From contig BGKB01000242.1 in NCBI GenBank assembly GCA_003116975.1, forward strand, positions 248,001-312,000: DNA of 64,000 nt, in the 5' to 3' direction. Under the pieces are notes generated by a model. That model was not told the origin of the DNA. It ran no database searches and saw only the letters and a program-made list of their open reading frames with translations. This DNA is from Aurantiochytrium sp. KH105. Taxonomy: Eukaryota; Sar; Bigyra; Thraustochytrida; Thraustochytriidae. Shown here in pieces: positions 53,001-64,000 of the stretch; position 1 is the first letter of the stretch, and each line of letters starts with the position of its first letter. Made by a program: the position numbers and the translations under genes.

Positions 53001-55420
53001 TCAATGAACTTGCCTTTGTGCGCTGTGGCGCGGTCCAGCTCGGCGTGAAGAAGAGACACCCTGCGTTCCTCCACGTCAAGCGCCCGCGAGAGCACAGATC
53101 TTCGAAGAATGCATTCGCTGCGTTCGTGCTCAAGAGACTTGAGTTCGTCCTCATGCTTTTGAATGCGAAAGAGGAACTGACGTCTTCGCCGTAGCGCCTC
53201 GGGCATGCCCAAGACCTCTTTGGCCTCTTTGATGGAGCGGCGTGCGCCATCACGATGCAGCTTGTTTCTGCGCACGGCTGTTCGCACGGACTCGCGCCGT
53301 AAATTAAGGTTGAAACCTTTGTACAAGAGGTCCGTGGGGAACGCTGTCCAAATTTTACGCGACGGTCTCGCTCGGCGGGCCTGGGCAGTTTGCATGGTCA
53401 GTAAATCCGCGTTGAGCTTTGCGATCAAATCTTCGCGCTCATAGCGCTGCATAACACCAGAATATGCCGCCGAATCCACTTGGCGGGATTGGGCGAGTGT
53501 GACGCGACGGATTTCCGTGCGCAGCGCCTCGTCGCGCTCTGGCTCGAGCGTCGTAACCTCCTTAAGAACGTTTGATGGCTTGCTTCGCAATTCAACGAGC
53601 TCGCCACTGTGGTTCACGGCCTCGGCTACTGCGTGTACCTTGACGCCCCAGACCTTTGTGAGCCCGCTGAGACCGTCGAGCACGAAACAGAGACAAGGAT
53701 AGTTGACAACACTCTTCATCCGGGTAAGCTCTGCATCGGCTTTGCCCGACGATTTTGCTCGCATTTCATATTCGACCTCGTAGCGCAGAATCCCACCGGG
53801 GGCGCCTCCGTCGCTCTCAGGTTCGCTCCAAACGAACGTGAGGGCTTCTGCCGTTACTCTAGCGACCATGAAATGCAATGGCGGCGATGGCTGCACAGCA
53901 TAGTCGGTGGCGACGGGTCCAACCTCGTTAGAGGGCGCGCTCAAGCCGACCTTGTTCTTTGCACGAACGCGGATTCGAGCGTACGTCGTAGAAGCTCGAA
54001 GACCCTTTAAAATATAGTGACCCGAGTTCACGGGAACCAGTGCGCAAAATCGCGAGGTCGAGACAGGTGTCTGTTCTGTCTCCTGCACGATAGAGCGCTT
54101 ATCTTTGAAGATGGTCTTTTGCACCGCATACTCAATCATGTAGTCGTAAATATTGACGTTGTGCCCGCCGGAAAAGATGGGCGGTTCCCAGCGCAGCTCG
54201 ATCGTATTTGAGGTCAGTGTCACGATTGAGAGATTTTGCGGCGGGAGTGGGACCATGGCGCCGAGTTCATCCGCTTGTTCCTGCAGCTTGCGCTTTTGTG
54301 GATCCTGCATCTTTGAGGCCTCACGCTGCTTGCTCATAAAGAGCTGTATTCGCTGTTGTTCTCGGCAGCGTCGGAGATGGCTCTGCATATGGGAAGCTAG
54401 GACTCCCTTGCCACATTCGGGACAAATGACGACTGTGGCCAGGAACGATTTTCGCTTGCCCTGGTCAACCGCTTCGAGTCTCTCGCGAGCCCTTTCCTGA
54501 GCGCGTAGCTCTAGTTCTCTGTACTTGGAAACTGCTAGATTAACCTGGCCTTTGGCGCCTTGACCTTGGCCATGCGAGTTTGCGAGGTGATCCTGCTGTT
54601 GCTGCTGCCGACTGCGCTGACGTTCCTTTTCGAGCTTGCATGCTTGCACATGCTTTTCAATAAAATCCTTGAGCTTGATTCGACCGCAATGAGGGCACAG
54701 CGCTGTGTTGGCCTCACCGACCTCGAGCATGGCTACTTCAGCATCCACTTCAGCGTCAGCAATAATTCGTTTGCGTTCTTGGCCTCGGCGGATATGAGCC
54801 ATGGCCATTTCCTGCAGTTCCTTGTGTGCGGTCTCATCATCGGATTTGCCCTCTTTCGATGAATCTTCGGCGTCCCCCTTAGTGTTAATGACCTCTTTTA
54901 GATCGTAGAGGCGTTGTTCGAGGTTGGCGAGCGTCCCGAGGGATTCCTTTCGTCCTTCGGCGGCCCTTCGCACGGTTGTTTCCATCGTTCGCAGCTGTTT
55001 TGCAATATCCCATGTTTGTTCACTGCGGCGAATGAGAACACTCTGCACTTGGTTTTGATTTGCAAGACAAAGCTTTGTCACGCCATCGTAAGCACGCACG
55101 GCATCGTTAAGCTGCTCTTGAGCGCGTTTCTTTCTCTGTCGTGCGCGTAGTTGCCGCTTGCCCGCCTCGAGAAGTATTTTGTGCGGCTCATTTCGCTGGC
55201 GTCGACGCGCGAGGACACGGGCTTGCAGTGCGCGCAGACGGAATTCTTTGCGCGAGAGGGGTTTGCCGTCCGCATCTTCGATGGCTTGATTTTGTCCGTC
55301 GAGCCCGTCTTGTCGATTATCATCGAGCTCGTCGTCGGTATTGGAGCCTTCATCGTCAACAGCATAATCGATCTCGTCCTGGCCGGGCGCGCTGCCCTCT
55401 TCGACCAGATAAGCGTCCAT
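50069..55420 (-). CDS. Giant C2HC zinc finger-FN3-coiled coil-TPR-WD40-LysM protein
   Basis: 1783 aa from ATG 55420. Order: acidic start and basic coiled coil; two C2HC fingers, CPHCGRIKLKDFIEKHVQAC (about 240) and CPECGKGVLASHMQSHLRRC (about 332); two FN3 domains (about 387-617, e.g. NTIELRWEPPIFSGG, TYARIRVRAKNKVG); a long coiled coil; TPR-like helices (about 1040-1215, GQAHLDMGHHHEALACF); coiled coil; at least seven WD40 blades (about 1377-1697, SGGVDRMIRVW, SGGEDGRIFIWD); and a C-terminal LysM (HVLQKGETLASLEKLYGI). There is no signal peptide, so it is intracellular and scaffold-like. Intracellular eukaryotic LysMs are known in TLDc and LYSMD proteins, but this combination is new to me. 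A flagellar or cytoskeletal role is possible, not shown. Confidence 0.85.
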   Translation of the reverse strand: MDAYLVEEGSAPGQDEIDYAVDDEGSNTDDELDDNRQDGLDGQNQAIEDADGKPLSRKEFRLRALQARVLARRRQRNEPHKILLEAGKRQLRARQRKKRAQEQLNDAVRAYDGVTKLCLANQNQVQSVLIRRSEQTWDIAKQLRTMETTVRRAAEGRKESLGTLANLEQRLYDLKEVINTKGDAEDSSKEGKSDDETAHKELQEMAMAHIRRGQERKRIIADAEVDAEVAMLEVGEANTALCPHCGRIKLKDFIEKHVQACKLEKERQRSRQQQQQDHLANSHGQGQGAKGQVNLAVSKYRELELRAQERARERLEAVDQGKRKSFLATVVICPECGKGVLASHMQSHLRRCREQQRIQLFMSKQREASKMQDPQKRKLQEQADELGAMVPLPPQNLSIVTLTSNTIELRWEPPIFSGGHNVNIYDYMIEYAVQKTIFKDKRSIVQETEQTPVSTSRFCALVPVNSGHYILKGLRASTTYARIRVRAKNKVGLSAPSNEVGPVATDYAVQPSPPLHFMVARVTAEALTFVWSEPESDGGAPGGILRYEVEYEMRAKSSGKADAELTRMKSVVNYPCLCFVLDGLSGLTKVWGVKVHAVAEAVNHSGELVELRSKPSNVLKEVTTLEPERDEALRTEIRRVTLAQSRQVDSAAYSGVMQRYEREDLIAKLNADLLTMQTAQARRARPSRKIWTAFPTDLLYKGFNLNLRRESVRTAVRRNKLHRDGARRSIKEAKEVLGMPEALRRRRQFLFRIQKHEDELKSLEHERSECILRRSVLSRALDVEERRVSLLHAELDRATAHKGKFIDSSAMHGRMQRFHTVSFREALEEEIRSNNVHLSEGKREQIGIERKLQELRTRMDVVTDALKDRRARMALFEREMAKREKALERVRSWRDRILYDLFQHWSRVARAARQQRGRSSRFLMRMQHRDLYRAWFTWTAFVQHEVLKEARLREVSGTGSALLEQARVDRADLQGGAAEVLLKLRGTAEDLADVKRTEAQRKDQAKSAFFNAKESEFRQHIHDHPEEYAQHLVALKQGQAHLDMGHHHEALACFTRFVHEQSARISSVRTAWDDFKETRQEVEQRLEKRRGDLLAHCECYYGIAQCMQALHKVDRAMVNFDRMRSLACEAKSHRLEGLALLGISQCNMVRSAHKAAIDYADRALFIFEDLNDRPHQALACRQLQRAYTDMYDEENSKAFEERADTLELELESKVTNTFAKIAEAERKLVSVTAERSQVIELEVVSAMVPDLRLKIEENRNKVETILAEAKKISRLYNSDMKRLKDIRAQLQVVDECKEEELDSDLVHGILQRFKVQQLKNNLENEADRLEREMERCQEASRRAETRASNAQDDMQGLEQDLAIELGTLMRKTMRERQQFRYVALNTANVRSRNVSGMATGGVERLAACIRNSIYIFDLRDGALLGVHYGSKIPLPLRFEAKRKKDPSLEIPGHHGSITALAYAERRIISGGVDRMIRVWQDRRPFKCELLLSGHEATIWSLWADAVKLVSGDAAHCVRVWSLKQNGICVRIIPALHNRAVTCIAVDHYAMATAGPDLEVRVWPYALDPGAGSDPKANGKRFIGHDCPISCVILSATELISGGEDGRIFIWDVASVTRLHICVGHNAPIRSLQADATKLVSASLDATICVFDVSSGNRLLTLRGHEDKILAMQFDSWRILSASTDGTMRYWFWSGDKNEVLPTQDKLHVLQKGETLASLEKLYGIPTKKLMLWNNLKDVGRTLYVGMRLIVQKAGATSTGSFAQAPREEATLRRKPLAESSSSK

Positions 55421-55488
55421 GTGCGCAGCTCGTTGCCCGCACGAGCGGCTCTGCTCGAAGACCACTAACGTTCGTCACGCGAAAGATG

Positions 55489-55492
<4 letters not shown>

Positions 55493-55526
<34 letters not shown>

Positions 55527-55527
55527 A
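55493..55527. repeat. (CAG)n microsatellite upstream of the giant gene
   Basis: About ten AGC/CAG units, 75-105 bp upstream of the start codon of the minus-strand gene and probably in its 5'UTR as CTG/GCT repeats. Confidence 0.9.
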
Positions 55528-56889
55528 GCAGCCGGAGCAGCAGCAAAGTGGCCCTTGTCGGCCGCAGTGTCATGTGCCTCTTTGGCCCCTTTTGCAGAAG
55601 AACCCTTTTTTGCGAAGTCTCGCACTCGTCTTATCAAACACGAGCGATCCGTTGTTGGCTTCTGAACAGTCGATACTAGACTCAAACTCACTGTCACAAA
55701 CTCAAACTACGAAACCCGGCGAGTCCACTCCGTTGCAGCAGCAGCAGCAGCAGGAGCAGTCTGCGTTCTCCCCATCCACCACGACCAAGCCACCACTTGG
55801 GTGCGACCATGCCATCCATTCAGTCACCCGTTCCGCGTAGGCCCAATCCATCCATGTCATCCATCATCAAAGAGAGCCTTTGCGTGCACAGCCACGTTCA
55901 CGAGCAACGAACCGCGTAAAAGGAAAGAAGCGAGCGAGCGAGCGAGCGATGTCGTCGTCGTGGTCTCCATGCAAAATCCACGCCGGCCAGCCAGGAACAG
56001 TGCGGAGTCGGCCTGGCAAGCCGACCGAGCGGCAGCGCTTCGACTTTTTTTCAGGTTAACTTTTTTTTTTACATTCGTAACGGTCATGTCATGCCCTCCG
56101 AGCCCCACTGTGTCCAGCCATTTCTTTTTTCCAGGCGAGTCGCAGAGGCAGAGGACGCGTGAGGGAGGCGGTTGGCGTTTGGCTGGCTGGACTTTTTCTT
56201 TCGTTTTTTCCCTGGCTGGCTGCCTGCCGAGACGCACACGCTCGACAACCGATCGAGTGCTCCTTTCAAGTCCGAGCTGGTTGGCATCGGTCTCTCACGG
56301 GCGAGTCCGAGTCGGAGTTCGAGTCGAGTCCGAGTACGAAGCAAACTCAACGGTAAAATTACTTTCAGCTTTTCCCTCCTTACTACTACTAGTGTAAAAG
56401 AGCGGAGACGCTCATTGATGCCGCCGGCACTGCCGCTTTCGCATGGTCTTCTCTCGACCCGGGCAAGAGTTTCCCTTCCCAACGGCGAAAGCGGGGCAGA
56501 AAATCATCTATCCACTCACCACTCCCTCTCACACGCACGCACGCACGCACGCCTCCACTCCACTTCTCCTCTGGGAGCGAGCGTGCGTTGACTCGCGTCA
56601 CCCCTCGTTGTTCATTGTTTTCGTTTTTTGTTTTTGTTTTTCCTTTCTCCACCCTCCCTCTCTGTCTCTCTGTCTCTGTCTCTCCGGGAGTTTCCAACCG
56701 TCGGCTCCGATAGTTCACTTGCAAGAGTTTTGCGCAACAGTGGCGAGCGGCTCCGCACACTTCGGGCGGGCGAATAGCCCATTGTAGCGCGCGACAAGAG
56801 AAAAGCAGAAAGAAAAAAGAAATCGAAAATGAAATTCCGAAATCGTCAAACCGCCAACCGACCCAAGCCAGCAACACCAGCAGCTTCAG
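55528..56889. other. Divergent intergenic region, giant gene / beta-tubulin 2
   Basis: Promoters of both genes and the non-coding first exon of tubulin 2. It includes a second short (CAG)n (about 55735-55753) and (ACGC)n (about 56535-56550). No gene supported. Confidence 0.5.
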
Positions 56890-58661
<1,772 letters not shown>

Positions 58662-58934
58662 ATCAAGTCACATTAGCCAAACAACAATCAGCCCGTCTCG
58701 TTCACTCGAGACTGCATTCACAACCCAATTGATGTTGAACTTCTTCACCACACGTTGGATCTTACCTTCTGCTTCGTTTTGCTCTTGTCTTGTCTTGTCC
58801 TGCAGCTTTGTTTTGTTTTGCTCTGTGGATGACGATTTTTGGCAGTTGGTTGAAATATGCAAACACGAAACGCACCACCTTCAGACGAACAAAGACAGAC
58901 ACCTCTCTTGCTCGTGCGTACGAAGACAGGCACC

Positions 58935-59426
58935 ATGGGCCATCAGGAGACCGTCGACAAGGTACGTTCAAGGCGTCGAGCGCGCGCCCCTGAGGGCACG
59001 GCAGTCAGTACCTGTGCGTTTTCTAGCTTAGCTTCTGTGTGCGCACGTGCGCATCTAGCAAACACCGACCTACTTGTCTGACAACTACAACGCCCTCTCT
59101 GGCGAGTGAGCAGGCGGGCGGGCGGGTGGCCGTCTGAGCGAGGAAGCGAAGCAAGGTAAACTGACTGACGATCACAACAGGAGTGTGAAGAGTTGAAAAA
59201 GGATATCAAGAGACTTGGCACCCAGAATGAGGACGGCAAGTACGTCGTCAAATTTGGTGTACTTTTCGACGATGACAAAACGCAACAATTCTATGAGGCC
59301 ATTGTTGGAACGCTCAAGGCTGCGCGTACCAAGGGCTTCATCGACTGGAAGGGAATGATCCTTCTCAAGGGCGCTCACGATGACGTTGACATCACTTTGC
59401 TCGTGGAACCCGAGGATGATGAATAA
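58935..59426 (+). CDS. ABRACL: Costars family protein (ABRACL-like), two exons
   Basis: Exon 1 is 58935-58961 (MGHQETVDK) and exon 2 is 59181-59426, joined in frame across a 219-bp GTACGT...CAACAG intron. The 90-aa product has the costars signature: ELKKDIKRLGTQNEDGKYVV, KFGVLFDDDKTQQFYEAIVG, TLKAARTKGFIDW, and KGAHDDVDITLL. Costars/ABRACL proteins are small winged-helix-like factors that influence actin dynamics and cell motility. Length is normal for the family. The first exon encodes only the variable N-terminus. Confidence 0.92.
58962..59180 (+). other. Intron of the costars gene
   Basis: AAG|GTACGT donor, CTGACTGAC branch-like motif about 15 bp before the acceptor CAACAG|GAG. Confidence 0.88.
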
Positions 59427-59636
59427 TTCTCCCTTTGCCACGCACAAACAATGCTGCACTGTCCTATGACATCGAAAGAAATACTCCCACCAAACACGAG
59501 GCAAATAATTAAAGCTGCTGGCGTCTACCACTGGGGTAGGGCCCATGTCTATGCGTACAATGAAGATCGTTGATATTAAAAAAAAATGCGACAACTACTT
59601 TTTTGTTGACTTGTTCGGTCGTCCAGATCGAAAAGA

Positions 59637-62135
59637 TCAATGTCCTGCAATAGCAAGCAGGCATGTTCCGAGGAGTAGCGCAACCGCTCCAAAGGCGTAA
59701 TTTAGTACGGCCGAGGGATCAAAGACGGTTTCGCGGAGCGCTATTCCCAACAGTGTGTACGCCGCAACCTCGCCACAGTAACGCGAGGCTTCGACGGCGA
59801 GCAGAGGGCCGAGAAGGCCATACTGCGGCAACGGGGCCTCATCGGCGCCTCGTTCTGCTAGGCGGCACATTCCATAATTTGAAACAGAGCGCAAGGCCAC
59901 GAGAAAGATTTGCAGGGCGATGCTCAAACTCAGAAACCGCGCAAAGGTGTATGTGGTTCCGATACCGTCGAGAGGCAAGAGAAAGCACGCGAGGAAGACA
60001 CTGACAACCAGAGACATCCGCAAGACCAGCCAAGCTCCTGCAAATCGGATGGCAAGCGTTGTAGCGTATAGCGACGGGAAAACAACTGCAGACCACGCAA
60101 GAGAAACGAGGGATACAACGGGCCATGCCGCCGAAAAGACCATTTGCAAGTTCACAATCGTCACACCAAAGACGATCGCCTGGGCAAATGCACTGCACCC
60201 TTGAAGTGCAAGGCCAAAGGTCCAATCCGGGACTGGCACGCTTGCCTTCGCCGTGGCACCTCCGTACACGCTCGCGACGTCGAGGCGTTTCAGGTAATTC
60301 GCCGAAAGGATGGACGAAATGCCCGCGTAAAGCGGATGTACTTCATCTTCTTCTGTGCTTGTAAGAGGCGCTCTGGCTGGCACGCAGCATGCGCGGTAAA
60401 GTTCGCGCAAGAGCCATGGCACCACCAAAGACGCGAGGACGGCAAGCCACAGTCCACTTAGCACCAATGCTGGTAGCGAAAGCCCGTTGATAAGGAGCGA
60501 GTGAAAGCGCGTCTCTTTGCCAAAATCCCACGAGGTTGTACATGCGGAGACTGCACGGCCAATCAGTTCACCCAGCACGGCCGTGGCAAAAGCAGTTGCA
60601 GCCAATTTCTCAACACAGCGCGAGAGCACAATTGTGGGCCGCCCACAGGCTAGTGCGGGCAGCACGTTGATGAGAAAACCTCCCGTACCGATCATAAAGA
60701 ACCCAGCCAAAAGCATGACATCTGTATGCGCCGCGCGATCCTCAATGATTTGCGGGTCACCCGGCTGTCCTGCGACGCCCTCGGGGCCGTATTCAAAATA
60801 CGTGGAAAACACGCTCGCGTAAAGTAAATTGCCAAGCGTCAGCGCGACCGCGCTCGCGATCACCACGCTAAAGAATCCGCGGCGCGAGAGGCTTGCCACA
60901 GCAAATGCGCAAACCCAGGAACAAAGCCGGATTGCTGCAAAGCTAAAGGCACTCGAGCCAATGGGCGTGGCGGTCACTTCGGCGTAAAAGAGATTGTACG
61001 GCGCGAGGGATCCCAAATTCATACTGTACAAAAGGGCAAGCATAAGGACACCGACAATGAGCGCTGTTTGGTTCCGCCGATCTTGCCTCATTGCCCGCGT
61101 CTTGGCGGCTCCCTCGGCGGTCCCGCTTTCTTGATTTTTTCCTTGCGTGAAGGCTTGTGTCAGGTTGTGAAAGTACTCGTGCCGCGGCTTGCGATTCACG
61201 CGGGCTCGCGACAGCTCGAGCTCTGCAGCGAGGCGCTTGTGCGTTGCGTTACTGATGAGAAGTTGCGATGCGAGGAAGCGCCGGAATCTGAGACTCGACT
61301 GGTCATCGTTGCTGTTGCTTGCATCGGATGCATTGCTGCTGTGTCGCCGTAGCATTGGATTGCTTTCCTCGAGGCCGTGAACGGCGCCAAGCTTGATCTT
61401 GTCAGGAATCTCAGCACCATCGCTGTCGCTGTCGAGCGCCTCCTCGTTGATGACGCCTTCGACACCACCAGGGGACGCGTATCCCCTTCGCGGTACGGTA
61501 CCATACCCTGACGCGCCCTTGGAGGTGGCGTCTGCTCCGGCATACGGCGACTGGCGCACGGAGCGGCGCGCTTCACGACGTCCGCGCAGCGCGCTGCGGA
61601 GTACTCGAGAGCGTTCCAGTCCGGCCTGAACAGCAATGACGATCTCGGTGAGCTCATAAGGGTCTGAAAGGCGCTCGAACTCGAGAGCTCCGGCGCCAGA
61701 GAGCAGAGAAGGCCCGGCATGGTGGCCGGTCACGTGAGAGTATTTTTTCACAATCTTTCGGGTTGCCGTGACGTTAAGCTCCAGGTAGTGGAGGAGCTTT
61801 GCCACAACAAGACCCAGATCAGTGAACCCTTGTACGATGCCCTCGAGGTGATCATCGGTGTCCGGGTAGTTGCTCTCGACCCATCCTTCGCAGACGTAGA
61901 GATCGTTTTGAAGGCGCTCCAGCTCGCGGCGGGCCTCTGCCTGTTTCTCGATGAAAAAGGCTTCGACCGCCTTGAGTTCCTCGGCAAGCTGTTGCGCGAA
62001 CGAGTTGACCTGCCGCGGCTTGCGTGCGGCGGCGCCCTTGTCCACGATCGACTTGAGCAGCTGCTTGAGCCCAATGTAGTCCACGTATCGCCACCCGAGC
62101 ACGGCCTCCTCTTGCAGGTGCTTGCCGAACTTCAT
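59637..62135 (-). CDS. SPX-MFS membrane transporter (phosphate-type)
   Basis: 832 aa, ATG confirmed. The N-terminal SPX domain (1 to about 165) shows MKFGKHLQEEAVLGWRYVDY, YIGLKQLLK, EAFFIEKQAEARRELERLQ and NVTATRKIVKKYSHVTG; the KxxxK(K/H) basic helices bind inositol pyrophosphates. A polar linker follows, then about 12 hydrophobic segments from about residue 345 (TALIVGVLMLALLYSMNLG ... FGAVALLLGTCLLAIAG). SPX-MFS proteins (PHT5/VPT type) move phosphate across vacuolar membranes under control of cellular phosphate status. The linker is longer than usual and rich in Ser and Asp. Transport direction cannot be read from sequence. Confidence 0.88.
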   Translation of the reverse strand: MKFGKHLQEEAVLGWRYVDYIGLKQLLKSIVDKGAAARKPRQVNSFAQQLAEELKAVEAFFIEKQAEARRELERLQNDLYVCEGWVESNYPDTDDHLEGIVQGFTDLGLVVAKLLHYLELNVTATRKIVKKYSHVTGHHAGPSLLSGAGALEFERLSDPYELTEIVIAVQAGLERSRVLRSALRGRREARRSVRQSPYAGADATSKGASGYGTVPRRGYASPGGVEGVINEEALDSDSDGAEIPDKIKLGAVHGLEESNPMLRRHSSNASDASNSNDDQSSLRFRRFLASQLLISNATHKRLAAELELSRARVNRKPRHEYFHNLTQAFTQGKNQESGTAEGAAKTRAMRQDRRNQTALIVGVLMLALLYSMNLGSLAPYNLFYAEVTATPIGSSAFSFAAIRLCSWVCAFAVASLSRRGFFSVVIASAVALTLGNLLYASVFSTYFEYGPEGVAGQPGDPQIIEDRAAHTDVMLLAGFFMIGTGGFLINVLPALACGRPTIVLSRCVEKLAATAFATAVLGELIGRAVSACTTSWDFGKETRFHSLLINGLSLPALVLSGLWLAVLASLVVPWLLRELYRACCVPARAPLTSTEEDEVHPLYAGISSILSANYLKRLDVASVYGGATAKASVPVPDWTFGLALQGCSAFAQAIVFGVTIVNLQMVFSAAWPVVSLVSLAWSAVVFPSLYATTLAIRFAGAWLVLRMSLVVSVFLACFLLPLDGIGTTYTFARFLSLSIALQIFLVALRSVSNYGMCRLAERGADEAPLPQYGLLGPLLAVEASRYCGEVAAYTLLGIALRETVFDPSAVLNYAFGAVALLLGTCLLAIAGH

Positions 62136-62831
62136 CGCGGCGTCGCGAGGCGCTTCCAGTGAGTCTTAGCCCGCGCCGCCGCCACGCCTCGCCTCGCCTC
62201 GCCTCGCCGCGTCCGCCTCGCCTCGCCGCGCCTCGCCGCGGATCCTGCTTTGCGCGACCGTCTGCGGCTCGGCCGTTTAGGATTTAGGACGTCCAGAGCG
62301 AGTTTCGGACACGCGAATCTTGCTTTCGGACGGCGGCAGTTTTAGACGCCGCGGCGACTTCCGGACAGACCCGGCGACTTTCGGACGGCGGCTTCTTTCG
62401 CTCATTCCATTCCCCTCCTCGCTGCTCTCGCGCGACCTGCACCTCCACGGCGATGGCGTCGCGCCGGCGATGGCGTCGCGTCGGCGGTGGACGCGAACCT
62501 CGTCGGAGCCAGAGCCCTCGAGGCCAAGGCGGGCCGGCCGACGGCGCGAGGGCTCGCTCGAAGCTCCTTTCGTGTGTCTTGGTCGAGGTCTTGGAGGTGG
62601 AAAGCACCGAGTTGAAGAAGACTACGACTGTGGCGACGGCGAGCGCGAGCCCGGCCTGGAGCGCGGCCACCTGGAGCAGAACTTCTCGAGGAGCGCGGAG
62701 GAGAGCGCGGAGGAGAGCGCGGAGACGCGCCGTGCCGGTCTGCGCAGAGTCTCCTGCCGGCGCGCGAGCGCGGCAACTATCTTTCCGGGCGTCGGGCTCC
62801 GTGAACGGACAGGGCCTGGGGGAGTGAAGCC
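62136..62831. other. Divergent intergenic region with (GCCTC)n repeat
   Basis: GCCTC/GCCGC pentamers at about 62182-62240, then sequence with repeated TTTCGGAC(G) motifs at about 62291-62396. It should hold the promoters of the SPX-MFS gene and the next membrane-protein gene. Confidence 0.55.
62182..62240. repeat. (GCCTC)n pentamer repeat
   Basis: Tandem GCCTC units with GCCGC variants just upstream of the SPX-MFS start. Confidence 0.85.
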
Positions 62832-63785
62832 ATGGCGGTCGGGCGGCGGAGCCCCTCGCGAGGCAAGGGCGGCGCGAGGGAGACGACGCAGACGCGGCGG
62901 ACGGAGGTCGCGGAGATGGAGGGCGAGGCGAACCCCTCGAGCGAGATGGCCGTGGGCGTGCAGCTGCTGCGAGGAACCGTGAGCCCGTCGTGGCCGCGGA
63001 TCCGAATGGCACACGTGTGCGTGGTGACGCTCATGCTTTTCATCATGATTCTGGGCAGCGTCGTGATGCCGACGATCAACGAGGTGACGCTGAAGCCAAG
63101 CGAGCGTTTTCCGCCGCTCGCCAAGGCAATTTCGTTTTACTCGAACATTCCCATCAAACTTGGCTTGGTGCATGTTTTCCTGTATGGCTGCGAGTTGTAC
63201 TACGATCCGGCGAACGCAGAGCGCCATATTGGGCAGCGTCTCACGACGCTGTGGCTGCAGTTCTTTGAGAATCCGCGGTGGGGACAGCACTTTCACATGC
63301 AGCTCGAGACGTTTTTGCAGGTGATTGATATCCTCAGCCGCGAGGTCGAGGGTAAGCTTCCGAAACGATCTCGCTACCCTGATTTCGTGCACGCTGGGCT
63401 TGCCATTGTTGTTGCACTTATGATGATCACCAATCTCGTCACGTCAAGTGCCTATCACACATTTTACGAGCAGACTATTGGCGCGGCAGCAGCCATTGTC
63501 AAACTCCTCTTCGATTATTATGTTGAAGTGGAGTTCATCAATCCGGCCATTGGCGCTTCCTACACCAAGCCCAAGGCTCTTGCGGGCGGCGCTCTTTGCA
63601 CAGCAGTCTTTGTGTGGTGTGGTCGGCACTTGCTGAGTGCCAGTCTGCCGGTCTACCTGGCGCTCCTGGTGCACCCGACGACCTTGGCGACGGTTTGCTT
63701 TGTTGGCGCATGGCTAACGAACTATTTGTTGTTACCTCCGCAATCGCTGGCGACTGCAAGGGCAACTCCGCGGACTTCTGTTTGA
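62832..63785 (+). CDS. Membrane protein of unknown function
   Basis: 317 aa, ATG confirmed. A basic soluble N-terminus (about 58 aa) is followed by TM1 HVCVVTLMLFIMILGSVVM, hydrophobic stretches around LGLVHVFLYGCELYY, TM AGLAIVVALMMITNLVTSSA, and two C-terminal segments (AGGALCTAVFVWCG and YLALLVHPTTLATVCFVGAW). The region between TM1 and TM2 is long and amphipathic (ERHIGQRLTTLWLQFFENPR). No family recognised. It is divergent from the SPX-MFS gene with about 700 bp between starts. Confidence 0.65.
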   Translation: MAVGRRSPSRGKGGARETTQTRRTEVAEMEGEANPSSEMAVGVQLLRGTVSPSWPRIRMAHVCVVTLMLFIMILGSVVMPTINEVTLKPSERFPPLAKAISFYSNIPIKLGLVHVFLYGCELYYDPANAERHIGQRLTTLWLQFFENPRWGQHFHMQLETFLQVIDILSREVEGKLPKRSRYPDFVHAGLAIVVALMMITNLVTSSAYHTFYEQTIGAAAAIVKLLFDYYVEVEFINPAIGASYTKPKALAGGALCTAVFVWCGRHLLSASLPVYLALLVHPTTLATVCFVGAWLTNYLLLPPQSLATARATPRTSV

Positions 63786-64000
63786 GCAGTTCGTCTCTGA
63801 GCTCTTTGCAAGTGAACCAGGAGAAGGAAAAGGTTAACGTGGCAACGTGCTTTAAACCAAGTCTCAGGTGCTGTGGAGGTTCGCATCATCAGTGCTCAAC
63901 TCAAGACAACGAGGAGCATTTTCTTTGCAGTAAACTAGCCGAGATCACTGGTTCGAACAAATTGAAAGGGTTACCATCACAACGATAGAAGAGAAGGCGG
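63786..64000. other. 3' flank of last gene, nothing recognised
   Basis: Short AT-richer sequence up to the window edge; no supported gene. Confidence 0.4.

Overview
The window is nuclear DNA of a protist. It is GC-rich, with long, mostly intronless genes. The few introns visible are GT..AG with GTAAGT or GTACGT donors and, in one case, a TACTAAC-like branch site. Intergenic DNA is crowded with short tandem repeats. Secreted and membrane proteins carry Pro/Thr linkers of the PTxxPT type common in stramenopiles. My best guess is a thraustochytrid-like stramenopile; this is inference from protein style only.

Layout. 1-3.25 kb: minus-strand WD40-Roc-COR-TIR protein, open at the left edge. 3.4-4.4 kb: multi-pass membrane protein. 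5.6-11.9 kb: single-pass receptor kinase with an active-looking kinase followed by a pseudokinase. 13.5-14.6 kb: two-exon RNase T2. 15.0-17.2 kb: DIX-ELMO fusion whose 3' end is repeated as a ~196-bp tandem array. 17.7-19.5 kb: DDX49/Dbp8 helicase. 19.5-28.0 kb: long gene-poor tract. 28.0-32.8 kb: F-box/LRR protein, LDAH-like lipid-droplet hydrolase, NFU1. 33.0-45.2 kb: three secreted sulfatases, the first two recent tandem duplicates separated by a mobile element. 47.3-48.6 and 57.3-58.7 kb: two almost identical beta-tubulins, each with an apparent 5'UTR intron. Between them lie a small secreted twin-CX3C protein and a very large zinc finger-FN3-TPR-WD40-LysM protein. 58.9-59.4 kb: costars/ABRACL. 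59.6-62.1 kb: SPX-MFS transporter. 62.8-63.8 kb: unrecognised membrane protein.

The strongest candidate for an unusual system is the element at about 35.35-37.97 kb. It is an IS607-type transposon with an apparently intact serine recombinase (TnpA) and an overlapping TnpB/Fanzor-type RNA-guided nuclease. The nuclease has a nuclear-localisation-like motif and a displaced RuvC glutamate. Just past the nuclease stop codon the sequence can fold into a two-step hairpin with a possible pseudoknot, as expected of the guide-RNA scaffold. The second strongest is the WD40-Roc-COR-TIR protein, which joins a ROCO GTPase to a TIR domain that keeps the glutamate used by NAD-cleaving TIRs. The DIX-ELMO fusion and the kinase-pseudokinase receptor are further unusual architectures.

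Several long open frames begin at non-ATG codons. Where possible I chose the first sensible ATG, giving starts at 4442, 11855, 17188, 31970, 35065, 43070, 55420 and 57330.
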